Source: Flemingiibacterium sp045649205 (GTDB lineage: Bacteria; Bacillota; Clostridia; Oscillospirales; CAG-272). Taken from it: a DNA stretch of 5,114 nucleotides. A model generated the notes under the pieces. That model did not search any database and was not told where the DNA came from. It worked only from the letters and a program-made list of their open reading frames with translations. Below are positions 1 to 5,114 of the stretch, piece by piece. How positions within the stretch are numbered: the stretch's first letter is position 1; each line of letters begins with the position of its first letter. The stretch covers positions 1 through 5,114 of the forward strand of contig JAZRPJ010000160.1 in NCBI GenBank assembly GCA_045649205.1, written 5' to 3'. The position numbers were made by a program, and so were the translations under genes.

Positions 1-10
1 TATCCCCCCC

Positions 11-97
11 ATTAAAATTCTTTGAAGAGGGGTAAAAGTTCCGCAAAGCGGAACTTTGGTGAGAAACGTTCTTATAAGAACGTTTCTCACCGACCGT
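11..97 (+). repeat. Family A double-hairpin repeat, copy 1
   Basis: Two hairpins abut without a spacer. The first (35-57) has a 10-bp perfect stem, AAAGTTCCGC with GCGGAACTTT, and a 3-nt loop. The second (58-91) is a perfect 34-nt palindrome centred on CTTATAAG. A leader AAAATTCTTTGAAG (14-27) precedes them and is shared with the inverted copy at 2836-2917. A G-run (29-32) and a C-run (98-103) could form an outer stem. The outer limits are approximate. No T-run follows the long hairpin, so it is not a classical intrinsic terminator, although as RNA it would be a very stable structure just ahead of the scfB ribosome binding site. It resembles REP/BIME-type or MITE-type intergenic repeats. The mechanism of spread is unknown. 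Confidence 0.85.
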
Positions 98-128
98 CCC
101 CCCAACACAAACATAAGGAGAATAAACA

Positions 129-1499
129 ATGATACACTGTTACAAACTTGGCGGACTGAATATAGTGCTTGATACATATTCGGGATCGGTTCATATAGTT
201 GACGAGGTCGCCTATGACATTATTGAGAAGTACGAGGGGAGCGACAGGGCTTCACTCAAGGTGGAGATCATGGGCAAGTACCCAGACGTTTCTGCGGATG
301 AAATAGAAGAATGCTTTGAGCAGGTTGAAGAACTGCGTGAAGCTGGCAAGCTTTTTGCCGAGGACACCTTTGAGCCGCTTGCCGGAGAACTTAAAAAGAC
401 ATCTGCCGGGGTAGTAAAGGCACTCTGTCTGCACATCGCCCACAGCTGTAATCTCAACTGCTCCTACTGCTTTGCCAGCCAGGGAAAATATCACGGTGAG
501 CGTGCGCTCATGAGCTTCGAGGTAGGCAAACAGGCACTTGATTTTCTAATGGAAAACTCCAAGGGCAGGCGTAATTTGGAGGTTGACTTCTTCGGAGGCG
601 AACCGCTGATGAATTTTGATGTGGTCAAAGAACTCGTCGCCTATGCCCGTTCCAGGGAAAAGGAGATGGGCAAGAATTTCCGCTTCACTCTTACCACAAA
701 CGGACTTCTCATTGACGACGATGTAATCGAATTTGCAAATAAAGAATGCAGTAACGTAGTCCTCAGCCTTGACGGGCGAAAGGAAGTTCACGACCGTTTC
801 CGTGTGGACTATTCCGGCAACGGAAGCTGGGAGCGCATAGTTCCGAAATTCCAGAAGTTAGTGGAAGCCAGAGGCGGCAAGAATTACTATATGCGCGGCA
901 CCTTCACCCATGCAAATCCCGACTTTCTTGAGGACATTAAGGTCATGCTTGATCTCGGCTTCAATGAGCTTTCCATGGAGCCGGTGGTCTGTGCCGAGGA
1001 CGATCCGTCGGCACTTACCGCCGAAGATCTGCCTATCGTTCTTGAACAGTACGAAAAGCTGGCTGAGCTGATGCTCGAACGCCGCAAAGCCGGTAAACCC
1101 TTTACATTCTACCATTACATGATCGACCTTAAAGGCGGTCCTTGCGTGTACAAGCGCATCTCGGGGTGCGGCTCGGGTACGGAATACATGGCGGTTACCC
1201 CCTGGGGCGACCTTTACCCCTGTCACCAGTTCGTAGGCGAGGAAAAATTCAAGCTCGGCGACGTATGGAACGGAGTAACTAATCCCGAAATGCAGTGCCA
1301 ATTCGCCGACTGTAACGTCTACACCCGTGAGGAATGCCGTGACTGTTGGGCGAAGCTCTACTGCTCCGGTGGATGCGCCGCGAACGCATATCACGCTACC
1401 GGCTCAGTGAACGGCGTTTACAAATATGGCTGTGAGCTGTTCCGTAAGCGCATGGAATGTGCCATCATGGTGGAAGCATCAAAGGCTTTGGAAGAATAA
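129..1499 (+). CDS. scfB: Radical SAM/SPASM SCIFF peptide maturase (thioether-forming)
   Basis: This 456-residue cytosolic iron-sulfur enzyme is predicted to crosslink Cys residues of the SCIFF (six-cysteine in forty-five) precursor to acceptor residues as thioethers, using S-adenosylmethionine radical chemistry (ranthipeptide-type RiPP maturation). The N-terminal ~90 residues, opening MIHCYKLGGLNIVLD, match the family's peptide-recognition region. The radical SAM motif is CNLNCSYC (C107, C111, C114), followed by FFGGEPL at 154-160 for SAM binding. The C-terminal SPASM domain has the textbook spacing C347-x12-G-x4-C365, then C403-x2-C406-x5-C412-x3-C416, and later C435; C339, C390 and C395 are extra possible ligands. 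Length is normal for the family. The start is fixed by AAGGAG at 115-120, 8 nt before ATG. The precursor gene scfA normally lies just upstream and must be outside the window if present. The stop overlaps the next start. Family assignment is from remembered family features, not a search. Confidence 0.93.
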   Translation: MIHCYKLGGLNIVLDTYSGSVHIVDEVAYDIIEKYEGSDRASLKVEIMGKYPDVSADEIEECFEQVEELREAGKLFAEDTFEPLAGELKKTSAGVVKALCLHIAHSCNLNCSYCFASQGKYHGERALMSFEVGKQALDFLMENSKGRRNLEVDFFGGEPLMNFDVVKELVAYARSREKEMGKNFRFTLTTNGLLIDDDVIEFANKECSNVVLSLDGRKEVHDRFRVDYSGNGSWERIVPKFQKLVEARGGKNYYMRGTFTHANPDFLEDIKVMLDLGFNELSMEPVVCAEDDPSALTAEDLPIVLEQYEKLAELMLERRKAGKPFTFYHYMIDLKGGPCVYKRISGCGSGTEYMAVTPWGDLYPCHQFVGEEKFKLGDVWNGVTNPEMQCQFADCNVYTREECRDCWAKLYCSGGCAANAYHATGSVNGVYKYGCELFRKRMECAIMVEASKALEE

Positions 1500-2830
1500 T
1501 GGATACGCCCATTTCTGATTTTATAAAAAAATATGCCGACTCGGACACTGTCCGTCTGCATATGCCCGGACACAAGGGTGTAGGCGCAGTCGAAGCCCAC
1601 GATATTACCGAAATCGAAGGTGCGGACGTCCTTTACCACGCCGCAGGCATTATTAAAAAAAGCGAAGAAAACGCCGCATCCCTCTTTGGAGCAAGACGGA
1701 CGCTCTATTCGGCGGAAGGGTCATCTCTTTCCATCAAGGCGGCACTTTATCTTGCTATGGTCTATTCAAAAGAGATAGACCGTCGGCCGCTTATTTTCGC
1801 CGGACGAAATGCGCACAAGGCATTTCTCTGCGGTGCGGCTCTGCTTGATTTAGAGGTGAAGTGGCTCTGCAAAGAAAGTGACCTCGGAATTACTGCCTGC
1901 AGCCTTACCGCTGCAGAAATCGAAGCATCCCTCAAAGAAGGAGAGCTTCCGGCGGCACTCTATCTGACCTCTCCTGACTATCTCGGAAACATCAGCGATA
2001 TCAAAACCATTTCGGCGATCTGCCGCAGATACGGCGTACTGCTTATCGTTGACAACGCTCACGGGGCGTATCTGAATTTTCTCGAAAAATCGCATCATCC
2101 CATGGCGTTGGGAGCGGATATCTGCTGTGATTCTGCCCATAAAACTTTGCCGGTGCTTACCGGAGGTGGATATCTGCATATTTCGGCAGATGCGCCGGAC
2201 GTCGTTCATACTATGAGCGAGCGAGCCATGTCACTTTTTGCCTCTACAAGTCCGTCTTATCTGATTCTCAAATCCCTGGACCGTGCCAATGCATATTTGG
2301 CAGGGGGCTACAAAGGGGAGCTTTTGGAGCTTTGCGGCCGAATTGACGGGCTGAAAACGCGACTTTGCGCACAAGGCTTTACTCTTGTAGGCGATGAGCC
2401 GACAAAGCTGACCGTCGCCCCGAAATCCTACGGCTACACCGGCGAAGAGTTGTCGGCAGAGCTTAAGAAATCGGGCATTATCTGCGAATTTGCGGATAAT
2501 GATCACTGTGTCATGATGTTCACACCCCGGATCTCGGCGGGGGATATTGAAAGGTTGGCCCGCGCTCTCGCGGCTCTCCCGAAAAAGGCGGCAATCACAG
2601 AGCTTCCACCAAAAGCTCACCTTCCGAAGGCTGTCATGACACCTCGTGAAGCCATATTCGCCCCATCCGAGGAGATTCCGGTGGATAATGCTGTGGGGCG
2701 TATCTTCGCAGAGATTTCCGTCGCCTGCCCTCCGGCAATTCCCATTGTCGTCAGCGGCGAGGTGATCGATGAGGAAGCGACCTCCATGCTTCGGTATTAT
2801 GGGATGGAGAGTGTAAGGGTTGTTAGATAA
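1499..2830 (+). CDS. Orn/Lys/Arg decarboxylase-family PLP protein, compact form
   Basis: This 443-residue protein belongs to fold-type I PLP enzymes of the Orn/Lys/Arg decarboxylase major-domain family. Visible motifs are MPGHKG (22-27), a NAHK segment (104-107) whose His would stack on the cofactor, VDNAHGAY (184-191) with D185 expected to contact the pyridine nitrogen, SAHK (212-215) with K215 as the PLP Schiff-base lysine, and a C-terminal-domain signature CPPAIPIVVSGEVI (410-423). It lacks the N-terminal wing domain of the ~700-residue inducible enzymes and is slightly shorter than the ~480-residue SpeA/YaaO forms. The usual DEAHG motif reads DNAHG here, so the substrate, and even decarboxylase activity, is uncertain. 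ATG 1499 shares a base with the scfB stop and has GGAAG at 1490-1494; an in-frame ATG at 1457 lies inside scfB and adds a 14-residue extension unlike the family. The gene is translationally coupled to scfB. Confidence 0.88.
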   Translation: MDTPISDFIKKYADSDTVRLHMPGHKGVGAVEAHDITEIEGADVLYHAAGIIKKSEENAASLFGARRTLYSAEGSSLSIKAALYLAMVYSKEIDRRPLIFAGRNAHKAFLCGAALLDLEVKWLCKESDLGITACSLTAAEIEASLKEGELPAALYLTSPDYLGNISDIKTISAICRRYGVLLIVDNAHGAYLNFLEKSHHPMALGADICCDSAHKTLPVLTGGGYLHISADAPDVVHTMSERAMSLFASTSPSYLILKSLDRANAYLAGGYKGELLELCGRIDGLKTRLCAQGFTLVGDEPTKLTVAPKSYGYTGEELSAELKKSGIICEFADNDHCVMMFTPRISAGDIERLARALAALPKKAAITELPPKAHLPKAVMTPREAIFAPSEEIPVDNAVGRIFAEISVACPPAIPIVVSGEVIDEEATSMLRYYGMESVRVVR

Positions 2831-2835
2831 GAATA

Positions 2836-2917
2836 CGCTGAGGGGAACTTTCTTATAAGAAAGTTCCCCTCGAAGTTTCGCTATGCGAAACTTCTACTTC
2901 CTTCAAAACATTTTATA
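2836..2917 (-). repeat. Family A double-hairpin repeat, copy 2 (inverted)
   Basis: This starts about 5 nt after the decarboxylase-family stop codon. A perfect 32-nt palindrome (2840-2871, core CTTATAAG) abuts a 10-bp hairpin with a 3-nt loop (2872-2894, GAAGTTTCGC with GCGAAACTTC). Read on the minus strand, the order is AAAATGTTTTGAAG leader, small hairpin, large hairpin, as in copy 1. Every stem difference from copy 1 is compensated on the other arm. No T-run follows on either strand, but the structure is positioned to stabilise the 3' end of, or partly terminate, the scfB operon transcript. The limits are approximate. Confidence 0.85.
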
Positions 2918-3041
2918 GGATTAAGGCTTTCCGACATTGGGAACAGAGGCGTCGAGGCAGCAACTTCGCGCCGTCCTTCAGGTGCCCCTCCCCCGGGATT
3001 CCTTCCCACTCCGGCGACTTGCGTAGATTTTTACGTTAATG

Positions 3042-3068
3042 TGTAACCTGCCTGTCCTGAAGGGTGCT
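3042..3068 (+). promoter_or_regulatory. Candidate ECF-type autoregulatory promoter
   Basis: TGTAACC at 3042-3048 resembles the AAC-containing -35 element of ECF sigma promoters. After a 16-nt spacer it is followed by GTGCTTATATTAG, with a possible -10 near 3065-3068. Initiation would fall around 3075, upstream of the ribosome binding site at 3095. ECF sigma genes commonly drive their own operon. This is a pattern call without supporting alignment. A sigma-A promoter (TTGCGT at 3019 with TGTAAC at 3042, 17-nt spacing) is a weaker alternative using the same bases. The segment 2918-3041 before it is C-rich and contains no gene I can support. Confidence 0.4.
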
Positions 3069-3094
3069 TATATTAGTGAAGGCCTTCTAAAACG

Positions 3095-3101
3095 AAAGGA
3101 G
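3095..3101 (+). promoter_or_regulatory. Ribosome binding site that fixes the sigma factor GTG start
   Basis: AAAGGAG sits 9 nt before GTG 3111. ATGs at 3106 and 3115 are out of frame with the sigma gene, and the in-frame ATG at 3039 has no good ribosome binding site and overlaps the candidate promoter. GTG is therefore the preferred start, giving an N-terminus DDKEIVELY that fits this sigma family. Confidence 0.8.
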
Positions 3102-3110
3102 CTGAATGCC

Positions 3111-3680
3111 GTGGATGATAAGGAGATCGTTGAGCTGTATCTTCAGCGTGACGAGGCGGCTATCGAAAAGACTGCCGAAAAATACGGAAGCCGTCTTTGT
3201 TCCTTGGCTTACGGGATCTTATGCGACAGACAATCAGCCGAGGAATGCGAGAACGACACCTACATGAAAGCCTGGAACAGTATTCCGCCTCATGAACCGA
3301 AAGATTATTTGTATCCTTTCCTTGCCAGAATCACCCGGCACATGGCCTTGAATCTCTGCCGTGACAGAGCGAGGCTTAAGCGAAGCTCGTTCATATGCGA
3401 GCTTGACGCGGAAATGGAAAAGTGTATCCCCGCCGCTGATGATATCGAGAGAAAAATGGATGAAATTGCCCTTGGTGATGCAATCAACTCGTTCCTTGGG
3501 GAGCTTGATGCGGAAAAACGGAATATTTTCATCCGTCGGTATTGGTATCTTGACTCCGTGGCGGACATTTCAGTGCGGTTCGCCATGTCAGAGAGCAGAG
3601 TGAAAGCCACGCTTTTTCGTCTTCGCGGCAGGCTTCGGAAATATCTTGAAAAGGAAGGTGTATTTTATGAAGGGAAATGA
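3111..3680 (+). CDS. ECF-type RNA polymerase sigma factor
   Basis: This 189-residue sigma-70 family protein has the two-domain ECF layout. Region 2 spans about residues 8-88 and includes AEECENDTYMKAWNSIPP (43-60), the acidic/aromatic segment that contacts core RNA polymerase, followed by the region 2.3-2.4 helix with FLARITRHMALN (70-81). A variable acidic linker (~92-117) leads to region 4 (~118-180), whose helix-turn-helix lies at about 148-179 (DSVADISVRFAMSESRVKAT then a basic tail) and would read the -35 element. There is no region 1.1 or region 3, which is typical of ECF factors. It acts in the cytosol, presumably held inactive by the membrane protein encoded next, whose start lies 14 bases inside this gene. 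The inducing signal and regulon cannot be read from the sequence. An N-terminal extension from ATG 3039 is possible but unlikely. Confidence 0.9.
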   Translation: MDDKEIVELYLQRDEAAIEKTAEKYGSRLCSLAYGILCDRQSAEECENDTYMKAWNSIPPHEPKDYLYPFLARITRHMALNLCRDRARLKRSSFICELDAEMEKCIPAADDIERKMDEIALGDAINSFLGELDAEKRNIFIRRYWYLDSVADISVRFAMSESRVKATLFRLRGRLRKYLEKEGVFYEGK

Positions 3681-4506
3681 ATTTTTAAATAAAATGGAGC
3701 TTATCGACCCCGCCTACGTTGAGGCGGCGGACGTTACTGTGACAAAAAGGAAGATACCGTGGGGCAAATGGATCGCCATGGCGGCTTGTCTGTGTATCGT
3801 GACTGTTGGCGCATTCGCTGTGCCTTGGGACTCGGGTGTTAATGACATTTCATACATTGCGCCGGATACAACCGGTGATCTTGCAGATGAAATTGCAGTC
3901 GATAAGAATCATCCTGAAGACGAAACAGGCACTCCTTCCGTCAATTCTGCGGTTGAGGTCATGACCGTACCGGACACCACCCCTGTCACCGAGCCTGCCA
4001 TTGAACCGGCTATATCAGGACCTTACTACACACCGAACAATACGGAAGCTGTTGACCCGATGCCCATGATTTCAAGCTACGGTGATGTGTCATATGTGCC
4101 GGGCATGACCGTAACTGACGGCGACGTTGTTTTTTCGGATTCGCTTCTCGCAGCGATGGAGCATCACGGCGATAATGTGAACTACCGTGTGCTTGTAGAA
4201 TTTTTCAGCGGAGGAAATCATGTATCAAGCGGCGGTCAGACTGCTTTGGACGAAATGAACAGGCTTTCCGACCTCGGCTACATTGTAGCTTTTGAAACCT
4301 ATATGGAAACCAAAGAACACGGAGAGTATGTCGAGGCTGAAGCGACCTACTATTTTACAATCCATGCGACCTATGAGCAGCTGCAGAATTTTGCGGCAAA
4401 CGACGCCCTCGGATATTCGGTCATGCTGTATGACGAATATTTCGGAGTAGTGCGTCCATTAGATATGCCCATATATAACAGAGTATTTTTCGCGGCTAAT
4501 GAGTGA
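3667..4506 (+). CDS. Probable membrane-anchored anti-sigma factor
   Basis: This 279-residue protein has a short cytosolic N-terminus (1-33, MKGNEFLNKMELIDPAYVEA region), the part expected to bind the sigma factor, then one membrane segment (~34-53, WIAMAACLCIVTVGAFAV) preceded by basic residues. The long outside domain starts with a Pro/Thr/Asp/Glu-rich low-complexity stretch (~65-130). A folded C-terminal part (~140-279) contains two similar-looking phrases, LSDLGYIVAFET (200-211) and NDALGYSVMLYDE (245-257). No zinc-binding ZAS motif, protease or enzyme motif is visible. The function rests mainly on context: translational overlap with the ECF gene (ATG 14 bases before its stop) and the single-pass topology. 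ATG 3667 is chosen with AAGGTG at 3655-3660; a TTG 7 codons earlier is less likely. The sensed signal is unknown. Confidence 0.75.
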   Translation: MKGNEFLNKMELIDPAYVEAADVTVTKRKIPWGKWIAMAACLCIVTVGAFAVPWDSGVNDISYIAPDTTGDLADEIAVDKNHPEDETGTPSVNSAVEVMTVPDTTPVTEPAIEPAISGPYYTPNNTEAVDPMPMISSYGDVSYVPGMTVTDGDVVFSDSLLAAMEHHGDNVNYRVLVEFFSGGNHVSSGGQTALDEMNRLSDLGYIVAFETYMETKEHGEYVEAEATYYFTIHATYEQLQNFAANDALGYSVMLYDEYFGVVRPLDMPIYNRVFFAANE

Positions 4507-4575
4507 TACCGGTTTGTATGGCATGAGTGCAAAAATGCGCCCCGATAGGGCGATACTCTTAAGGACAGTTTTCAG

Positions 4576-4618
4576 AAATACGGTATATCTCGAAAGAGGT
4601 ATGCCGTATTTTGCTTTT
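4576..4618 (+). terminator. Rho-independent terminator of the sigma/anti-sigma operon
   Basis: A 15-bp stem runs from AATACGGTATATCTC (4577-4591) to its partner at 4596-4610, with two G-U wobbles and a GAAA tetraloop (4592-4595). The stem can be extended by A4576-T4611. TTGCTTTT follows. It lies 70 nt after the anti-sigma stop codon. Confidence 0.88.
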
Positions 4619-4707
4619 GTGGACACAAAGGCAGTGCTTCGTATGCCTTAATTAAAGACTACACCCCAATTTCCGTCTATTTGCAAATAAACGGCTTGCA
4701 CAAACCC

Positions 4708-4837
4708 AAGGCTCTCTTGTGTAAAGGGAGCTGATGCCGAAGGCGGCTGAGGGATTGTTTTGAGCGATAATCTAACCTTTTACAATCCCTCCGTCTCGCT
4801 GCGCGAGCCACCTCCCCTTACACAGGGGAGGCTTTTT
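4708..4837. repeat. Family B palindromic repeat, full copy
   Basis: This is an imperfect palindrome of about 130 nt. Each arm carries two hairpins, and the arms are joined by a 10-bp stem, GAGGGATTGT (4749-4758) with ACAATCCCTC (4782-4791), around a 23-nt loop. The left arm has a hairpin at 4711-4731 (loop GTGTA) and a weaker one at 4733-4747 (loop GAA). The right arm has a hairpin at 4795-4807 (loop TGC) and another at 4811-4831. The outer ends AAGGCTC and GGAGGCTT are roughly complementary. The last hairpin plus TTTTT (4833-4837) also looks like a plus-strand terminator. From memory, GCTCCCTTGTGTAAAGGGAG-type repeats are widespread in gut Clostridia; this was not searched. The organisation is MITE-like, and no target-site duplication was identified. 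Confidence 0.85.
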
Positions 4838-4860
4838 GACCTCCCGGAAGGTAAGCAAGT

Positions 4861-4890
4861 GTGCTTTTGATATGCCAATGTCAAAAGTGC
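4861..4890. other. Weak inverted repeat in the spacer between the two family B copies
   Basis: CTTTTGA (4864-4870) pairs with TCAAAAG (4881-4887) across a 10-nt loop, extendable with two wobbles and a G-C pair to 4861-4890. The surrounding spacer 4838-4972 has no credible reading frame, promoter or RNA gene that I can recognise. The earlier stretch 4619-4707, after the terminator, also shows no recognisable feature. Confidence 0.3.
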
Positions 4891-4972
4891 CTTTGCGTTG
4901 CTTTTGGCAAAAATCTTGTTGTCTTTAATTCAGTCAGTAGTTGTCAGGAAAATTGACGAGGCATAGAAGAAC

Positions 4973-5001
4973 AAAAAAAGGCTCCCTTGTGTAAAGGGAG
5001 C
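4973..5001 (-). terminator. Minus-strand intrinsic terminator within family B half copy
   Basis: Read on the minus strand, an 8-bp stem (4981-4988 with 4994-5001, loop 4989-4993) is followed by C and seven T (4979-4973). It begins 3 nt beyond the stop codon of the minus-strand gene entering from the right edge, so the repeat appears to act as that gene's terminator. Confidence 0.75.
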
Positions 5002-5029
5002 TGTCAGCGAAGCTGACTGAGGGATTGTT
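4973..5029 (+). repeat. Family B repeat, half copy (left arm only)
   Basis: Bases 4978-5029 match the left arm of the full copy (4708-4759) at 44 of 52 positions. Hairpins are at 4981-5001 (loop GTGTA) and 5003-5017 (GTCAGC with GCTGAC, loop GAA), followed by TGAGGGATTGTT. The second hairpin is fully paired here, whereas the full copy has mismatches. No ACAATCCC partner or right arm is seen in the 85 bases left to the window edge, so the copy is either solo, truncated, or continues much further away. The sequence beyond 5029 is coding on the minus strand. Confidence 0.85.
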
Positions 5030-5114
5030 CCACGAGGTGATCGATATATTCGCAAACACCCCGAAAATTCTTATGTATTTCCGTATTAGGTATTCTGATA
5101 ACGGTCAAACCGTA
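5004..5114 (-). CDS. DUF559/Vsr-like endonuclease-domain protein, C-terminal end only
   Basis: The last 36 codons and TGA stop of a minus-strand gene enter from the right edge; the start and catalytic core lie outside. The visible residues include VIRIPNTEIHKNF and GVCEYIDHLVEQSL, which resemble the end of DUF559-type proteins: the strand-and-helix pattern (V-x-R-hydrophobic-x-N-x-E-hydrophobic, N-F, then G-V-hydrophobic-x-x-I) after the restriction-endonuclease-like active site. Such proteins are related to the Vsr mismatch endonuclease fold and their role is generally unknown. The final eight residues, EQSLSQLR, and the stop codon are encoded by the family B half copy, which then supplies the terminator. 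The family call rests on a short segment and memory of the family, so it is moderately confident. A decayed fragment cannot be excluded. Confidence 0.65.
   Translation of the reverse strand, partial: YGLTVIRIPNTEIHKNFRGVCEYIDHLVEQSLSQLR

Noticed and set aside
858..1394. 178-codon minus-strand open frame inside scfB
   Set aside because: It lies antisense to a clearly recognised gene, has no recognisable domain, and is explained by the codon bias of the sense frame.
1457..1498. Upstream in-frame ATG for the decarboxylase-like gene
   Set aside because: It would overlap scfB by 43 bases, adds a 14-residue sequence not typical of the family, and has no ribosome binding site as good as that of ATG 1499.
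2975..3063. 8-bp inverted repeat CCTTCAGG and CCTGAAGG around the sigma promoter region
   Set aside because: It is too short and too widely spaced (73 nt) to call an operator or hairpin.
3039..3110. Upstream ATG start for the sigma factor
   Set aside because: The 24-residue extension is unlike ECF sigma N-termini, lacks a ribosome binding site, and overlaps the candidate promoter; AAAGGAG points to GTG 3111.
3646..3666. TTG start seven codons upstream for the anti-sigma protein
   Set aside because: ATG 3667 has a suitably placed AAGGTG, and MKGNEFLNKM fits the usual short cytosolic start of such proteins.
4650..4930. 10-bp inverted repeat AATTAAAGAC (4650-4659) and GTCTTTAATT (4921-4930) flanking the full family B copy
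   Set aside because: It is short and AT-rich, with no similarity beyond the 10 bases; a match of this size is reasonably likely by chance in this spacer.
4708..5029. CRISPR array from the repeated family B arms
   Set aside because: There are only two copies with internal dyad hairpins and irregular spacing, and no regular spacers; they fit a palindromic dispersed repeat instead.

Overview
The window looks like a chromosomal segment of a gut-type Clostridia bacterium, most likely Oscillospiraceae/Ruminococcaceae. The reasons are a SCIFF-type radical SAM maturase (a family typical of Clostridia), a compact Orn/Lys/Arg-decarboxylase-fold protein, an ECF sigma/membrane anti-sigma pair of a style common in these genomes, mid-range GC, strong AGGAG-type ribosome binding sites, and two families of palindromic intergenic repeats. 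The taxonomic call is inference.

Layout: (1) Bases 1-128 hold a double-hairpin repeat (family A, copy 1) and the ribosome binding site of the first gene. (2) Bases 129-2830 hold two plus-strand genes, the SCIFF peptide maturase (scfB) and a PLP-dependent decarboxylase-family protein, whose stop and start share one base (TAATG). The SCIFF precursor gene scfA, usually directly upstream, is not in the window. (3) Bases 2836-2917 hold a second copy of the family A repeat in inverted orientation, so the two genes are bracketed by inverted copies. (4) Bases 3042-4618 hold an ECF sigma factor with a GTG start, an overlapping single-pass membrane protein that is probably its anti-sigma factor, a candidate ECF-type autoregulatory promoter in front, and a strong intrinsic terminator behind. 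(5) Bases 4619-5114 are non-coding plus-strand sequence with one full and one half copy of a second palindromic repeat (family B). The 3' end of a minus-strand DUF559-type endonuclease gene enters from the right edge. Its last codons, its stop and its terminator all lie inside the half copy of family B.

How the parts work together: ScfB would install thioether crosslinks in a Cys-rich peptide encoded upstream, and the coupled decarboxylase-like gene is co-translated with it for a reason that is not clear. The sigma/anti-sigma pair is a separate signal-transduction operon. The most noteworthy non-genic content is the repeats. In both families, differences between copies occur as compensating base-pair changes, and family B is physically fused to the end of a DUF559 gene.
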